Shown here: positions 22,685 through 30,944 of the stretch, in pieces | Numbering within the stretch: the stretch's first letter is position 1 | Layout of the letters: every line of letters begins with the position of its first letter | Assembly: GCA_017626295.1 (NCBI GenBank) | Contig: JAGAJB010000026.1 | Location: 1 to 43,539 of the forward strand | Origin: Clostridia bacterium | Lineage (GTDB): Bacteria > Bacillota > Clostridia > Oscillospirales > Acutalibacteraceae | Direction of reading: 5' to 3' | DNA: 43,539 nucleotides | Program-made: the position numbers and the translations under genes | Notes under the pieces: generated by a model | Database searches by the model: none | What the model saw: only the letters and a program-made list of their open reading frames with translations | Told to the model about the DNA's origin: nothing

Positions 22685-23587
22685 ATGAATAAAAAAACTT
22701 TAAAACTAACCGTAATCATTACTGTTATTCTACTTATTTTCTTCCAATATTCAGATTATTTTACAGAAAAAAACGGATACTCTGCCTCGACGGAACTTTT
22801 AACAGTAATTAACAATATTAAAATAACCAACCCTAAATCCCAAGAGCATATCCGAATAATGTCATATAACCTTTTAGCGGACTCTTTAGGCTTTGAGGGA
22901 ACATATGCAAAAACAAGAGCCGACGGAGTTTGTAACCTTTTAAATGAACTCAGCGCCGATGTTGTAGGGCTTCAGGAAACAAGCAGAAATTGGCACACCT
23001 GCATAGATGAAAAAACCAACTATTCTTTCATTTCTCCCATAAGGACAAAACTTTTCGGAACTATGACTTCTGTTATTTATAACGAAAACACACTAACCCT
23101 TTTAAAAAGCGGTGAAAAAGTTTTTAATCACGGCTACGATTCACGGCTGAGGCGTATGGTGTGGGGTATATTTAAGTATAATGAAAACGGCAAAGTTTTC
23201 GCTGTGATAAATACTCATTTCAGTTTAAGTAACAATAATATTACAACGCCCATGAATCAGGCTGCGGAACTTTTAGATTTCGGTGAAAAACTTCGGGAAG
23301 AATACAACTGTCCCGTGTTTTTTATTGGCGATTTTAACGCGAGAGAGCGAAACAGGAACACCAATATATCATCATCCGTTTACGAAACCCTTAGCACAAC
23401 CCTTAACGATGCAAAAACCGAGGCACAAAGTGTTGCAAGCGGAGTAAAACAAAGTATATACGCCTCATCAAATGACCATATTTTCATTAAAGGCAACGCA
23501 GAAATTAAAAATTATGTTATCCTCTCCCAGAACGAATTTACAAATCTCAGCGACCACTACCCTATTTTCGTAGATATAGTTATGTAA
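22685..23587 (+). CDS. Membrane-anchored endonuclease/exonuclease/phosphatase-family hydrolase
   Basis: 300 residues from MNKKTLKLTVIITVILLIFF; this ATG is the first after the repeat island, though its ribosome site is weak. One N-terminal hydrophobic helix (~8-25) directs the rest outside the cell. EEP-fold motifs in order: IMSYNLLADS, VVGLQETSRNW (metal Glu), NTHFSL, IGDFNARERN and LSDHYPIFVDI. These residues form the metal-dependent phosphodiesterase site shared by DNase I-like enzymes, sphingomyelinases and inositol phosphatases. Substrate cannot be told from sequence. A+T-richer than its neighbours and directly beside island C, so it may have been acquired with the repeat region. Confidence 0.8.
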   Translation: MNKKTLKLTVIITVILLIFFQYSDYFTEKNGYSASTELLTVINNIKITNPKSQEHIRIMSYNLLADSLGFEGTYAKTRADGVCNLLNELSADVVGLQETSRNWHTCIDEKTNYSFISPIRTKLFGTMTSVIYNENTLTLLKSGEKVFNHGYDSRLRRMVWGIFKYNENGKVFAVINTHFSLSNNNITTPMNQAAELLDFGEKLREEYNCPVFFIGDFNARERNRNTNISSSVYETLSTTLNDAKTEAQSVASGVKQSIYASSNDHIFIKGNAEIKNYVILSQNEFTNLSDHYPIFVDIVM

Positions 23588-23611
23588 TTTATTAAAAATG
23601 TTAATTTTTTG

Positions 23612-23640
23612 TTGACTTTGAACTATTTTCCTCGTACAAT
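23612..23640 (+). promoter_or_regulatory. Promoter of the M28 peptidase gene
   Basis: TTGACT, 17-base spacer, TACAAT, about 34 bases before the chosen start codon. Confidence 0.65.
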
Positions 23641-23673
23641 TACTATATAACTATAAAGAACGGAGAGATGGAC

Positions 23674-24933
23674 ATGGAATTAAAAACCAAAACAGATTTA
23701 AGCAATGTCATTTCAGAAAAAAGAAAATACGCTCAGTATATGATTGATGAAATCACTCATATCATCAAAACTTTCGGCAAACGCGACCCCGGTAGCGAGG
23801 GCGAAAGAAAATCCTGCGAGTATATGGCAGAAGTACTCAAAAACGACTGCGGCTGTGACAGAATACAAATTGAACATTTCAAAGAGAACCCCGGTTCATT
23901 CTTCGGTTGGATTTATATAACGTTCGCATTTATTCTTGCCGCAATTCCCATATTCTTCTTTGCACCCGTTGTTTCGGCAGTTCTGGTTGCCCTCGGCTTT
24001 ATACTCGCCATTACTCAATTCGGTATGTATAAAAAAGTTGTTGATAAACTTTTCCCCGAAAAAGAAGGCACTAACGTAACCGCTATCAAAAGTTGCAAAG
24101 GCGAAGTAAAACGCCGTATATTCTTCAACGGTCACCCCGACGCTGCTTGGGAATGGCCCCTTAACTACAAATTCGGCGGCGTAGTTTTTGAAGGTCATAT
24201 CATTGTTTCTGCTGTGGGCGCACTTCTTTTTCTCATTTGTTCCATCGCTTACGTTGCAGAAAACGGTTTATCCTTCGGTCTTATTGATACATCCTGCTGG
24301 CAGGCAAAGGCAATGCTTATAGGTCTTATTTTCGTTCCTTTCCAGATAGGTATGTTCTTTATGTGGAACAGCAAACTTGTTGTTGACGGTGCAAACGATA
24401 ACCTTACAGGTTGCTATATGGGTATCGCTATCCTTAAAGCACTTAAAGACCAGGGCATAGAACTTGAAAACACCGAATTAGGCGTTATCCTTACAGGTAG
24501 TGAGGAAGCAGGTCTTCGCGGTTCAAAGGCTTGGTGCGAGGCTCACAAAGGCGAGTTTCAGGATGTTCCCACATTCATCATTTCCTACGATACAATTTAC
24601 GACCCCAAATATCTCCTTACAAACTACCGCGACCTTAACGGCACGGTAAAGGTTGACAAAGATGTTTCCGACTTGTTTATGGAAGCCGCCGCATCAATAA
24701 ACGTTCATTGCAAAAAAGGTATGGTTCCCCCTCTCGGCGGTGCAACCGATTCAGCCGCTTTTGCACAGGCAGGCTTCAGAGCAACAGGTATTACAGGTCT
24801 TAACCACAAACTTGAAGATTACTACCACACAAGACGTGATACATACGATAATATGAACGCCGACGGTCTTGCAGACTGCTACGCAGCAAGCGTAAAAGCC
24901 CTCGAAATGTTCGACAACGGCGCAAAACAGTAA
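23674..24933 (+). CDS. M28-family zinc aminopeptidase with inserted membrane helices
   Basis: 419 residues from MELKTKTDLS; CGGAGAG is 8 bases before this ATG and too close to the one two codons earlier. The M28 metal set is complete: His in NGHPDAAWEW, Asp in VDGANDNLTG, Glu-Glu in GSEEAGLRGS, Asp in SYDTIYD and His in YHTRRDT. Between the N-terminal part and the catalytic core lie hydrophobic segments (IYITFAFILAAIPIFFFA, VVSAVLVALGFILAI, then IIVSAVGALLFLICSIAYVA and AKAMLIGLIFVPFQIGMFF). The enzyme is thus membrane-embedded within its own fold. Such interruption is unusual for M28 exopeptidases, which are mostly soluble or anchored by one helix. Monocistronic, with own promoter and terminator. 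Confidence 0.82.
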   Translation: MELKTKTDLSNVISEKRKYAQYMIDEITHIIKTFGKRDPGSEGERKSCEYMAEVLKNDCGCDRIQIEHFKENPGSFFGWIYITFAFILAAIPIFFFAPVVSAVLVALGFILAITQFGMYKKVVDKLFPEKEGTNVTAIKSCKGEVKRRIFFNGHPDAAWEWPLNYKFGGVVFEGHIIVSAVGALLFLICSIAYVAENGLSFGLIDTSCWQAKAMLIGLIFVPFQIGMFFMWNSKLVVDGANDNLTGCYMGIAILKALKDQGIELENTELGVILTGSEEAGLRGSKAWCEAHKGEFQDVPTFIISYDTIYDPKYLLTNYRDLNGTVKVDKDVSDLFMEAAASINVHCKKGMVPPLGGATDSAAFAQAGFRATGITGLNHKLEDYYHTRRDTYDNMNADGLADCYAASVKALEMFDNGAKQ

Positions 24934-24936
24934 AAC

Positions 24937-24965
24937 AAAAACGCACCTTTTTCAAGGTGCGTTTT
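24937..24965. terminator. Bidirectional terminator between M28 peptidase and isomerase genes
   Basis: AAAACGCACCTT / AAGGTGCGTTTT with a short TTTTC-type loop. Serves both converging genes; the stop codon of the minus-strand gene is inside the stem. Confidence 0.85.
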
Positions 24966-25818
24966 TTACTTTGTCAACCATCACTGCAAATCTGCACGCT
25001 CTTATGTATGCTTGGGCTACATATTCTTCAACAGGCATTTTAAAATACTTATCATTTTCGTGGCGGTTTGGTTTGGATTTATTATTAAGTTCAAAGGTCA
25101 GAATGTCGTTGAAACCTGTTTTTGCAAGTCGTTTTGCGTTGTAATCCCAGTCTGCAATGCCATCAAAGGGCAAAAGGTGTAAATCATCGTGCCAAAATGT
25201 TTTGCCGTTAAAATCTTTGACACCCAGATTATCGTTGATATGGGTCACCAACAGTTTATCACCGTAAAGAGCCAAAAGGTCTTTGGAGTGGTTGTAGCAC
25301 ATTTCGTGACCTGAATCCCAACAAAAGCCGACACATTCTCTGTGGCGGTATGTGGTCAGTAATGCATCAAGCCCCTCCTCACCCTCGGTGTTTTCAAAAG
25401 CGATTTTAATACCGAGTTTTTCAGCGTGGTTAATAACTTTGCCGTAATTTTCAAGGCCGAACTCTGTGGGAACACAAGGCTCGTCAAAGCCCACGTAAAC
25501 GTGGGAAACCATAACGGGAATTTCGAGTTTTGCGCAAAGGTCAAGAAAATGTTTTAAATCCTTAACACCTTGTTCTGCATCTTCTTTCTCCTTTTCATCC
25601 CACATATCTGCGGTGTGATTCCACGGTGCGTGAAAGGCATTAAAAATCATACCTTCCTCTTTTCCGACTTTGGCAGTTTCTATAATACGGTCATCATCAC
25701 CCACATTCCAATGACCTGTAAAGGCTTCAAAGCCTGTTCTTTTAAAAAGTCTTATCTGTTCGGCATCGGTTAACCCAAAACTTCCGTTCAAAGAAAGACA
25801 TAATTTTTGTCCTTGCAT
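24952..25818 (-). CDS. Sugar isomerase/epimerase-family TIM-barrel protein
   Basis: 288 residues from MQGQKLCLSLNGSFG, preceded by GGGGAGAAA; the open frame extends earlier without support. The AP_endonuc_2 / xylose-isomerase-like barrel has all expected metal ligands: Glu in IAFENTEGEEG, Asp and His in CWDSGHEMCY, His in VTHINDN and Glu in TFELNNKS. Relatives interconvert keto sugars or process inosose-type substrates with a divalent metal. It is the last gene of an operon with a glycosidase and a phosphatase-like enzyme, so it probably acts on the released sugar. Exact substrate unknown. Confidence 0.82.
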   Translation of the reverse strand: MQGQKLCLSLNGSFGLTDAEQIRLFKRTGFEAFTGHWNVGDDDRIIETAKVGKEEGMIFNAFHAPWNHTADMWDEKEKEDAEQGVKDLKHFLDLCAKLEIPVMVSHVYVGFDEPCVPTEFGLENYGKVINHAEKLGIKIAFENTEGEEGLDALLTTYRHRECVGFCWDSGHEMCYNHSKDLLALYGDKLLVTHINDNLGVKDFNGKTFWHDDLHLLPFDGIADWDYNAKRLAKTGFNDILTFELNNKSKPNRHENDKYFKMPVEEYVAQAYIRACRFAVMVDKVKNAP

Positions 25819-25842
25819 ACTTTCTCCCCATTCCTGATTAAA

Positions 25843-25903
25843 ATGCAACGCGGTTCCGATAATTACGAATTACGCATTACGAATTACGAATTGAATTACG
25901 GCT
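25843..25903. repeat. Solo border fragment of the repeat islands (heptamers plus flank)
   Basis: GCAACGCGGTTCCGATAATT followed by ATTACGA/ATTACGC heptamers. It equals the right border of islands A and B without any hairpin core. It fills the gap between two genes of one operon and contains the stop codon of the phosphoesterase gene. Confidence 0.7.
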
Positions 25904-27524
25904 GATACGGAACAGGTCTGTGCTGAACTTCCGATTCAATTGTGATAAAGTTATTGTGTTCGTAATAATAAGCGTGCATACGAAGATTTTTACAGAAACC
26001 GTGCATTGGCGCGTAAAGTTGACCTTCATCAAGGCGAAGGCAAGGTGCTTCCATTTCATATTCACCATTCTCTGTAACCACCGTAGCGGAATTTTCGGTG
26101 AATTCTGCCGTTCTGTTATAAACGCCCACCTTAATTTTACCTTTTGTTCTCTCAACGTCGCCGCCAATGAAATTTATAATCTGTCCTATGGGAACATACC
26201 ATATACCGTCAATATTTCTCGGCAGTGTTACTACTGAACATAAACCTAAATCATAGCCCTTGAATTTAATGCGCGTCTGATTATAAACAGGTGCAAGGTC
26301 ATAAGGTAAAATAATATCATTGCCTTTATCGACAATACATTTATCCGCTGTTTTGCCGTCCTCAACAAAGGCTGTAAGAGTACATTTATCACCGTCAATA
26401 TCAACTATGGAGAACATTGAAAGGCTGTCCTCGTTGCCGTATGATTTAACGTTCCACACTTTCGGAACAATTTTCGGCCCACCTGAATTGCGGTGGCTTG
26501 CAGCAAGGTTATAATGAATCGTGCCCTGTGAGGGTTTATCGTAAATTCCCTCGCCCCTACGGGGATAAGAGCGCGAGAATGAATGCTCGTGACCCGAAAA
26601 AACTATATCATACTTATCCATACCGTCACGCATTGCAGGGTATGTGTCGTCGCATTCAAGTTCGGGACCTGCATAGTTTACAGGGAAATGGTGAACGGCA
26701 AACTTCCAGGTTTTATCGCTTTTTTCAGCCTGTTCTATAAGCCACTCGTTCATTTCTTCATAACCGCTTGTACCTGTAATACAAAAGTGTGCGTTACCGT
26801 AATCGAAAGCGTGGTTTGCAACGCACCAACCCTCAGGGCCGTTGTGAGCATAACTTCCCCAAAGTTGATTTGTAAAATACTCTGCGTGCTCGGAGTAATA
26901 TTTATCTTCTTTAGTAAAATAACTGCTGAATCCCATATCGTCGTGGTTACCCATACAGAACATAACGGGTATACTTTCGCAAATACCTTTAAAACCCTCA
27001 AACATTCCTGTCCATTGAATATCTGTCTGACCGCAGTTTGTGTTGTCGCCCCCTGTAAGAATAAACTCACATTCGGGATGTTCTTTGAGGACTTTACCTA
27101 AAAATTCACGAAGGACCGAGTAATCTGCAGGCGGTTCTGCATCCCCTGCCTGAATATCGGAAATGCAAAGGAAAGAAAACTTAGTCGCGTTTTCTTTTGC
27201 GGTTTTGAAAGTGTAAACCGCACTTCTGTTTACGTCATCACCGCAAGTGTATTCGTATTTCGTGTCGGGGTTAAGTCCTGTCATATCCGCAAAGAAGAAA
27301 TTACTTTCGTCCATATCGGTTGCAAAAGTGATTTTTTCTGCCTCCGCTTTCATCCAACAGTCAGTACCCGGTTCTCTGTAAAGAGCGTAACCGCAGTCAA
27401 CACTTGTGTCGGTTCTCCATCTTACCGTCATAGAGCGTGACGCATCACCTTTTATGGAGAGCATTATCTGGTCGGGCTTCGGGGAAGACCCTCTTATATT
27501 TTTCCATTCGCTTTTTGTAATCAC
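25896..27524 (-). CDS. Purple-acid-phosphatase-like metallophosphoesterase with C-terminal Cu-amine-oxidase-N-like domain
   Basis: 542 residues, GTG start with AAGG 7 bases upstream. Residues ~20-115 are a fibronectin-III-like N-terminal domain typical of purple acid phosphatases (SMTVRWRTD..., LNPDTKYEYTCG). The metallophosphoesterase core follows: CISDIQAGD, TGGDNTN, MGNHDD, VHHFP and SGHEHSFS, a full two-metal set. From ~410 the domain resembles Cu_amine_oxidN1 (FKGYDLGLC..., WYVPIGQIINFIGGDVE, LYAPMHGFCKNL), which elsewhere occurs in wall-bound proteins. No signal peptide is visible, so the protein appears cytoplasmic. Middle gene of a three-gene operon; it may dephosphorylate a sugar or a related ester. 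Confidence 0.8.
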   Translation of the reverse strand: MITKSEWKNIRGSSPKPDQIMLSIKGDASRSMTVRWRTDTSVDCGYALYREPGTDCWMKAEAEKITFATDMDESNFFFADMTGLNPDTKYEYTCGDDVNRSAVYTFKTAKENATKFSFLCISDIQAGDAEPPADYSVLREFLGKVLKEHPECEFILTGGDNTNCGQTDIQWTGMFEGFKGICESIPVMFCMGNHDDMGFSSYFTKEDKYYSEHAEYFTNQLWGSYAHNGPEGWCVANHAFDYGNAHFCITGTSGYEEMNEWLIEQAEKSDKTWKFAVHHFPVNYAGPELECDDTYPAMRDGMDKYDIVFSGHEHSFSRSYPRRGEGIYDKPSQGTIHYNLAASHRNSGGPKIVPKVWNVKSYGNEDSLSMFSIVDIDGDKCTLTAFVEDGKTADKCIVDKGNDIILPYDLAPVYNQTRIKFKGYDLGLCSVVTLPRNIDGIWYVPIGQIINFIGGDVERTKGKIKVGVYNRTAEFTENSATVVTENGEYEMEAPCLRLDEGQLYAPMHGFCKNLRMHAYYYEHNNFITIESEVQHRPVPYQP

Positions 27525-27541
27525 AAAAACGCCTTCTTTCC

Positions 27542-29488
27542 TTAATCTTTAATTGAAACCATCTGGTGAATATCTACTTTCGGCACGGTAAATTCTGCAT
27601 TACCGTCAATATATCGGAATTCCAGTTCCGTACCCGAAGGAACAAGAGTTACTTTTGTCGGCTTTTTATCGCACTTAACACTGCATTTAACATCATAGAG
27701 GGGAACTGTATCTTCAATAACTTCGGTATTTTCGCCCCTTACCGTTGTATGAGCAAAAAGAAGATGTAAAATGCTTCTCTTTTCTTTTTCCTGCCTTGTT
27801 AACGTAACAACCGCCCTGTCGGGAATATCTGCGTAAACGGACTTGTGGCAACCCATCATTTTATTTAAAACAAAATTAAAAAGTTCCTTAAAACAAATAT
27901 GGCCGTGTTTTGCATAAGCGGTAAAAATATCCCAACCGATGTATGCCACATTTTCTTTTAACACAACCGCAGGATAACTTTCTTCGGGGTTATTGGGTGC
28001 GTGGGCGTGTGAACAGAAATGCTCGGAAGTTCTGTTGAAATAAGGGTTCTGCACATACGCCAATACTTCACAATCCTCTGCCTCAAGCATAAAAGAATTA
28101 CATCTCATAACGTATTCGGTTGTGCCGTTAACGGTATCGTAGGCGGGTATAAGGTATGTAGGATTAAATTCATTCTCGCCTTTGTATTTTGCACCTGTAT
28201 TGAGAATGAACTTGCCGTCTTTCACCAAAGATTGACCGCTGGCGATAACTTTACCGCCCTTTTCAACATAAGCCTTTATTTTCTTTGTCATTTCATCCGA
28301 CAAAACGATAACGTCGGGTAAAATAAGCACTTTGTAGTTTGAGAAATCCATTGTGCTGTCTATAAAATTATAAAGGCAGTTATTTTCAAGAAGCATTCTG
28401 TTAGCACCGAAATCCGCCTTTTCGTTGGCTTTTCCCGTAACGGACTCGGCACTTAAAACTGCTATATCCGCAACGTTTACGGCATCGGTGAGCCAAGGCT
28501 CTTTTTCTTCCACAAGTGAATACGCCTTACCGATAAGACCGTACGTTGCCATATTCATTTCACCTAAAGGATGCATCTGGTCACCGATAGAGCAACCTGC
28601 ACCGTTAGCGATGCTTAATGATGTTTCGTAAATAAGGGCATTGGGATGTTTAAATCCGCCGAACTCACCCCAGGAATGATGGAATTTACCTGTCATACCT
28701 AAAAATTCGGTATTCTTAAGTGACCGTGAATATGCCGCAGAAAGCGGAAAATGGTCGTAACCCCAACCGCCTGTGGGCAAACTTTCAAGTTCAAGGTGTG
28801 TATTGGAGTCAATATATCTGTAATCACCTTTCGGAACGTGACCGCTGTTGTGGAAAATTGTGGCGGTGTCGCTGTATTTTCTTACAGCATTGTTAGTTTC
28901 TTCAAGGTATTTATTGAATACGATTTGCGCAAATTCATTTCGGTCTTTTTCGTTTTCAATATCAAGACCTAAACTTTTCATATCTGAAACACATTTTTCG
29001 CAGTAGCAGACTCTTGGTGAAATAATGTCGAGGAATATACCGCAGGGGTTATACTTCACCATTACTTCTTCAATTTGTCTGCAAAGAAAATCAAGGTAAT
29101 CCGTATTGAAGCAAAGAAGATGAAAATGCATTTCATTTTCATAATTTATTTGCTCTTGCTTATGGGGTGACGGCTGATAACGCCACTCAGGGCGTTTCAC
29201 ATATTCTTTTTCGTCAAAACCCGCGGAAATATAAACGGGTGCGTTGACCCCTATTTCTTTACAGGCTTCAAGTTGAGCACCAAGTAAATCGAAATCCAAC
29301 TCGGGATGTATTTCGTTTACTTCCGTGGGATGATAAGACCAACCGTGATGACATTTTGAAAAAACGGTTATTGAGTCAACGTGACCGATTTTCAAAGCCT
29401 CCTGAAACTGTTCTATGGAAAATTTCTTTCCCACAGGCAAAGTGCCGTTTGTATGAAAATCAAGATGAACTTGTCTTTTTCTCAACAT
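27542..29488 (-). CDS. Putative glycoside hydrolase, GHL6 + GH42M-like domains
   Basis: 648 residues from MLRKRQVHLDFHTNG, with AAGGAGTG upstream; a longer open frame is unlikely. The N-terminal ~330 residues resemble the Hypothetical Glycosyl Hydrolase 6 barrel (HLDFHTNGTLPVG, FSKCHHGWSYHP, CGIFLDIISPRVCYCEKC with a possible metal-binding Cys cluster, WGEFGGF). The middle is like the beta-galactosidase trimerisation domain of GH42 (VADIAVLSAES..., FSNYKVLILPDVIVLSDEMTKKIKAYVEKGGKVIASG). The C-terminal beta domain ends PKVDIHQMVSIKD. No signal peptide, so it should hydrolyse oligosaccharides in the cytoplasm. First gene of its operon, directly at the divergent promoter. Substrate unknown. Confidence 0.75.
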   Translation of the reverse strand: MLRKRQVHLDFHTNGTLPVGKKFSIEQFQEALKIGHVDSITVFSKCHHGWSYHPTEVNEIHPELDFDLLGAQLEACKEIGVNAPVYISAGFDEKEYVKRPEWRYQPSPHKQEQINYENEMHFHLLCFNTDYLDFLCRQIEEVMVKYNPCGIFLDIISPRVCYCEKCVSDMKSLGLDIENEKDRNEFAQIVFNKYLEETNNAVRKYSDTATIFHNSGHVPKGDYRYIDSNTHLELESLPTGGWGYDHFPLSAAYSRSLKNTEFLGMTGKFHHSWGEFGGFKHPNALIYETSLSIANGAGCSIGDQMHPLGEMNMATYGLIGKAYSLVEEKEPWLTDAVNVADIAVLSAESVTGKANEKADFGANRMLLENNCLYNFIDSTMDFSNYKVLILPDVIVLSDEMTKKIKAYVEKGGKVIASGQSLVKDGKFILNTGAKYKGENEFNPTYLIPAYDTVNGTTEYVMRCNSFMLEAEDCEVLAYVQNPYFNRTSEHFCSHAHAPNNPEESYPAVVLKENVAYIGWDIFTAYAKHGHICFKELFNFVLNKMMGCHKSVYADIPDRAVVTLTRQEKEKRSILHLLFAHTTVRGENTEVIEDTVPLYDVKCSVKCDKKPTKVTLVPSGTELEFRYIDGNAEFTVPKVDIHQMVSIKD

Positions 29489-29515
29489 AAATACACACTC
29501 CTTAATGTTGCACCA

Positions 29516-29545
29516 ATTATAACACACAAAGAAAATTAAAATCAA
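29516..29545 (-). promoter_or_regulatory. Promoter of the GHL6 glycosidase operon
   Basis: Minus-strand TTGATT, 18-base spacer, TATAAT, about 28 bases before the start codon. Confidence 0.6.
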
Positions 29546-29563
29546 TTTTTTTATAAAAATATA

Positions 29564-29592
29564 TTGTTTAACATTCATTCTTTTGATAAACT
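29564..29592 (+). promoter_or_regulatory. Promoter of the Gfo/Idh/MocA gene
   Basis: TTGTTT, 17-base spacer, TAAACT, about 36 bases before the start. The 139-base divergent gap is A+T-rich and could host a shared regulator site, but no clear palindrome is visible. Confidence 0.45.
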
Positions 29593-29627
29593 AAACCTGA
29601 TATGAAACCTGTACGGAGGTTCTATTT

Positions 29628-30869
29628 ATGGAAAAAGTAAAAATCGGCATATTCGGCGCAGGCCGCGGTATTGATATTGCCCAAAACTTAATGCTTCTCG
29701 ACTGTGAAATTACGGCTCTTTGCGACTTCAACGAAAAGCGAAGAAACGAGGGTTTAAAGAAACTCGGCAAAGACGTTGCCGCTTATGATGATTTTGATAA
29801 ATTTATAGAACATGATATGGATGCGGTTGTAATTGCAAACTATTTCCACGAGCATACCCCTTATGCAATAAAATGCTTTGAGAAAAACATCCACGTTTTC
29901 TGTGAATGTATCAGTAACGGCACAATGGCAGAGGGTGTAGAACTTTTAAGAGCATACGAAAAAAGCAATTCAATTTATATGCTTGCAGAAAATTATCCTC
30001 AGATGATTTTCAATCGTGAGATGAAAAAAGTTTGCGACGGCGGTACATTGGGGCAGATTCTCTACGCAGAAGGCGAATACAACCACCCTGTTACCGCAGA
30101 TGATATTGAATTCAACAAGAATTATGTATACTTTATTGAGCATTGGAGAAACTTTCTGCCACGTTCATATTACATAACTCACTCTATTGCACCTCTTATG
30201 TGGTCAACAGGCGCAACTCCTAAAAAGGTACACGCATTTCCTGTATACGCACCGTTTAAAGAAAAAATCACCGCAAGGCGTGTTGGCGACCGAGCCGCTG
30301 TCATAACAACCGTAAACGATGATAATTCCGTTTTCAAAATAACGGGTTGTTCTGCTTTCGGGGCTCATAATAACACATACCGCATCTGCGGTGAAAAAGG
30401 TCAGATCGAAAACCTTCGCGGTATGGGTAGCAAAATTATGCTCCGCTATAATGAATGGTCTGTCCCCGAAGGCAAGGAAGAAGTAAACCTCTATGAACCG
30501 ACCTGGAATGACAAAGATGAAGAATTCATCAATAAAGCAGGTCACGGTGGCGGTGACTATATAATAGCAAGAATGTTCCTTGACTGTATAAAGGCGGGAA
30601 AAGAACCGGAACACCCCTTCGACATTTATTCCGCAGTTACAATGTCATCTGTGGCAATTCTTGCACACCGTTCCGTTCTCAATAACGGTGTCACATACGA
30701 TATTCCCGATTTCCGCTTGGAAGAATGTCGCAAGGAATACGAAAACGACCGCCTGACACCTATCCACGGTACAGACGGCAGCAAACCCAATATTCCCTGT
30801 TCTTCAAACCCCGATTACACTCCCTCAGAAGAACAAATTGAAAAAATGAGAGAATTATTGAAAGAATAA
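29628..30869 (+). CDS. Gfo/Idh/MocA-family NAD(P)-dependent oxidoreductase
   Basis: 413 residues, ATG after CGGAGG. The Rossmann motif IGIFGAGRGIDIAQN is at residues ~5-19. The usual EKP motif (active-site Lys) is replaced by FCECISNGTMAEG, so the standard catalytic lysine is absent. The C-terminal alpha/beta domain carries NYPQMIFNREM, YAEGEYNHP and HWRNFLPRSYYITHSIAPLMWSTG. Members oxidise or epimerise sugars, inositols or glycosides through a keto intermediate, or hydrolyse glycosides by an NAD-assisted route. It is divergent from the glycosidase operon and upstream of an aldolase, so probably part of the same pathway. Confidence 0.82.
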   Translation: MEKVKIGIFGAGRGIDIAQNLMLLDCEITALCDFNEKRRNEGLKKLGKDVAAYDDFDKFIEHDMDAVVIANYFHEHTPYAIKCFEKNIHVFCECISNGTMAEGVELLRAYEKSNSIYMLAENYPQMIFNREMKKVCDGGTLGQILYAEGEYNHPVTADDIEFNKNYVYFIEHWRNFLPRSYYITHSIAPLMWSTGATPKKVHAFPVYAPFKEKITARRVGDRAAVITTVNDDNSVFKITGCSAFGAHNNTYRICGEKGQIENLRGMGSKIMLRYNEWSVPEGKEEVNLYEPTWNDKDEEFINKAGHGGGDYIIARMFLDCIKAGKEPEHPFDIYSAVTMSSVAILAHRSVLNNGVTYDIPDFRLEECRKEYENDRLTPIHGTDGSKPNIPCSSNPDYTPSEEQIEKMRELLKE

Positions 30870-30881
30870 AATGTTTTTTCA

Positions 30882-30910
30882 TAGACATTAAACAAAAAGT
30901 GTGCTACAAT
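30882..30910 (+). promoter_or_regulatory. Promoter of the aldolase gene
   Basis: TAGACA, 17-base spacer, TACAAT in the 75-base gap before the aldolase, indicating that this gene can be expressed apart from the upstream oxidoreductase. Confidence 0.6.
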
Positions 30911-30944
30911 TCTTTTAAATAAAAAAACGAAAGGTTATGATAAA

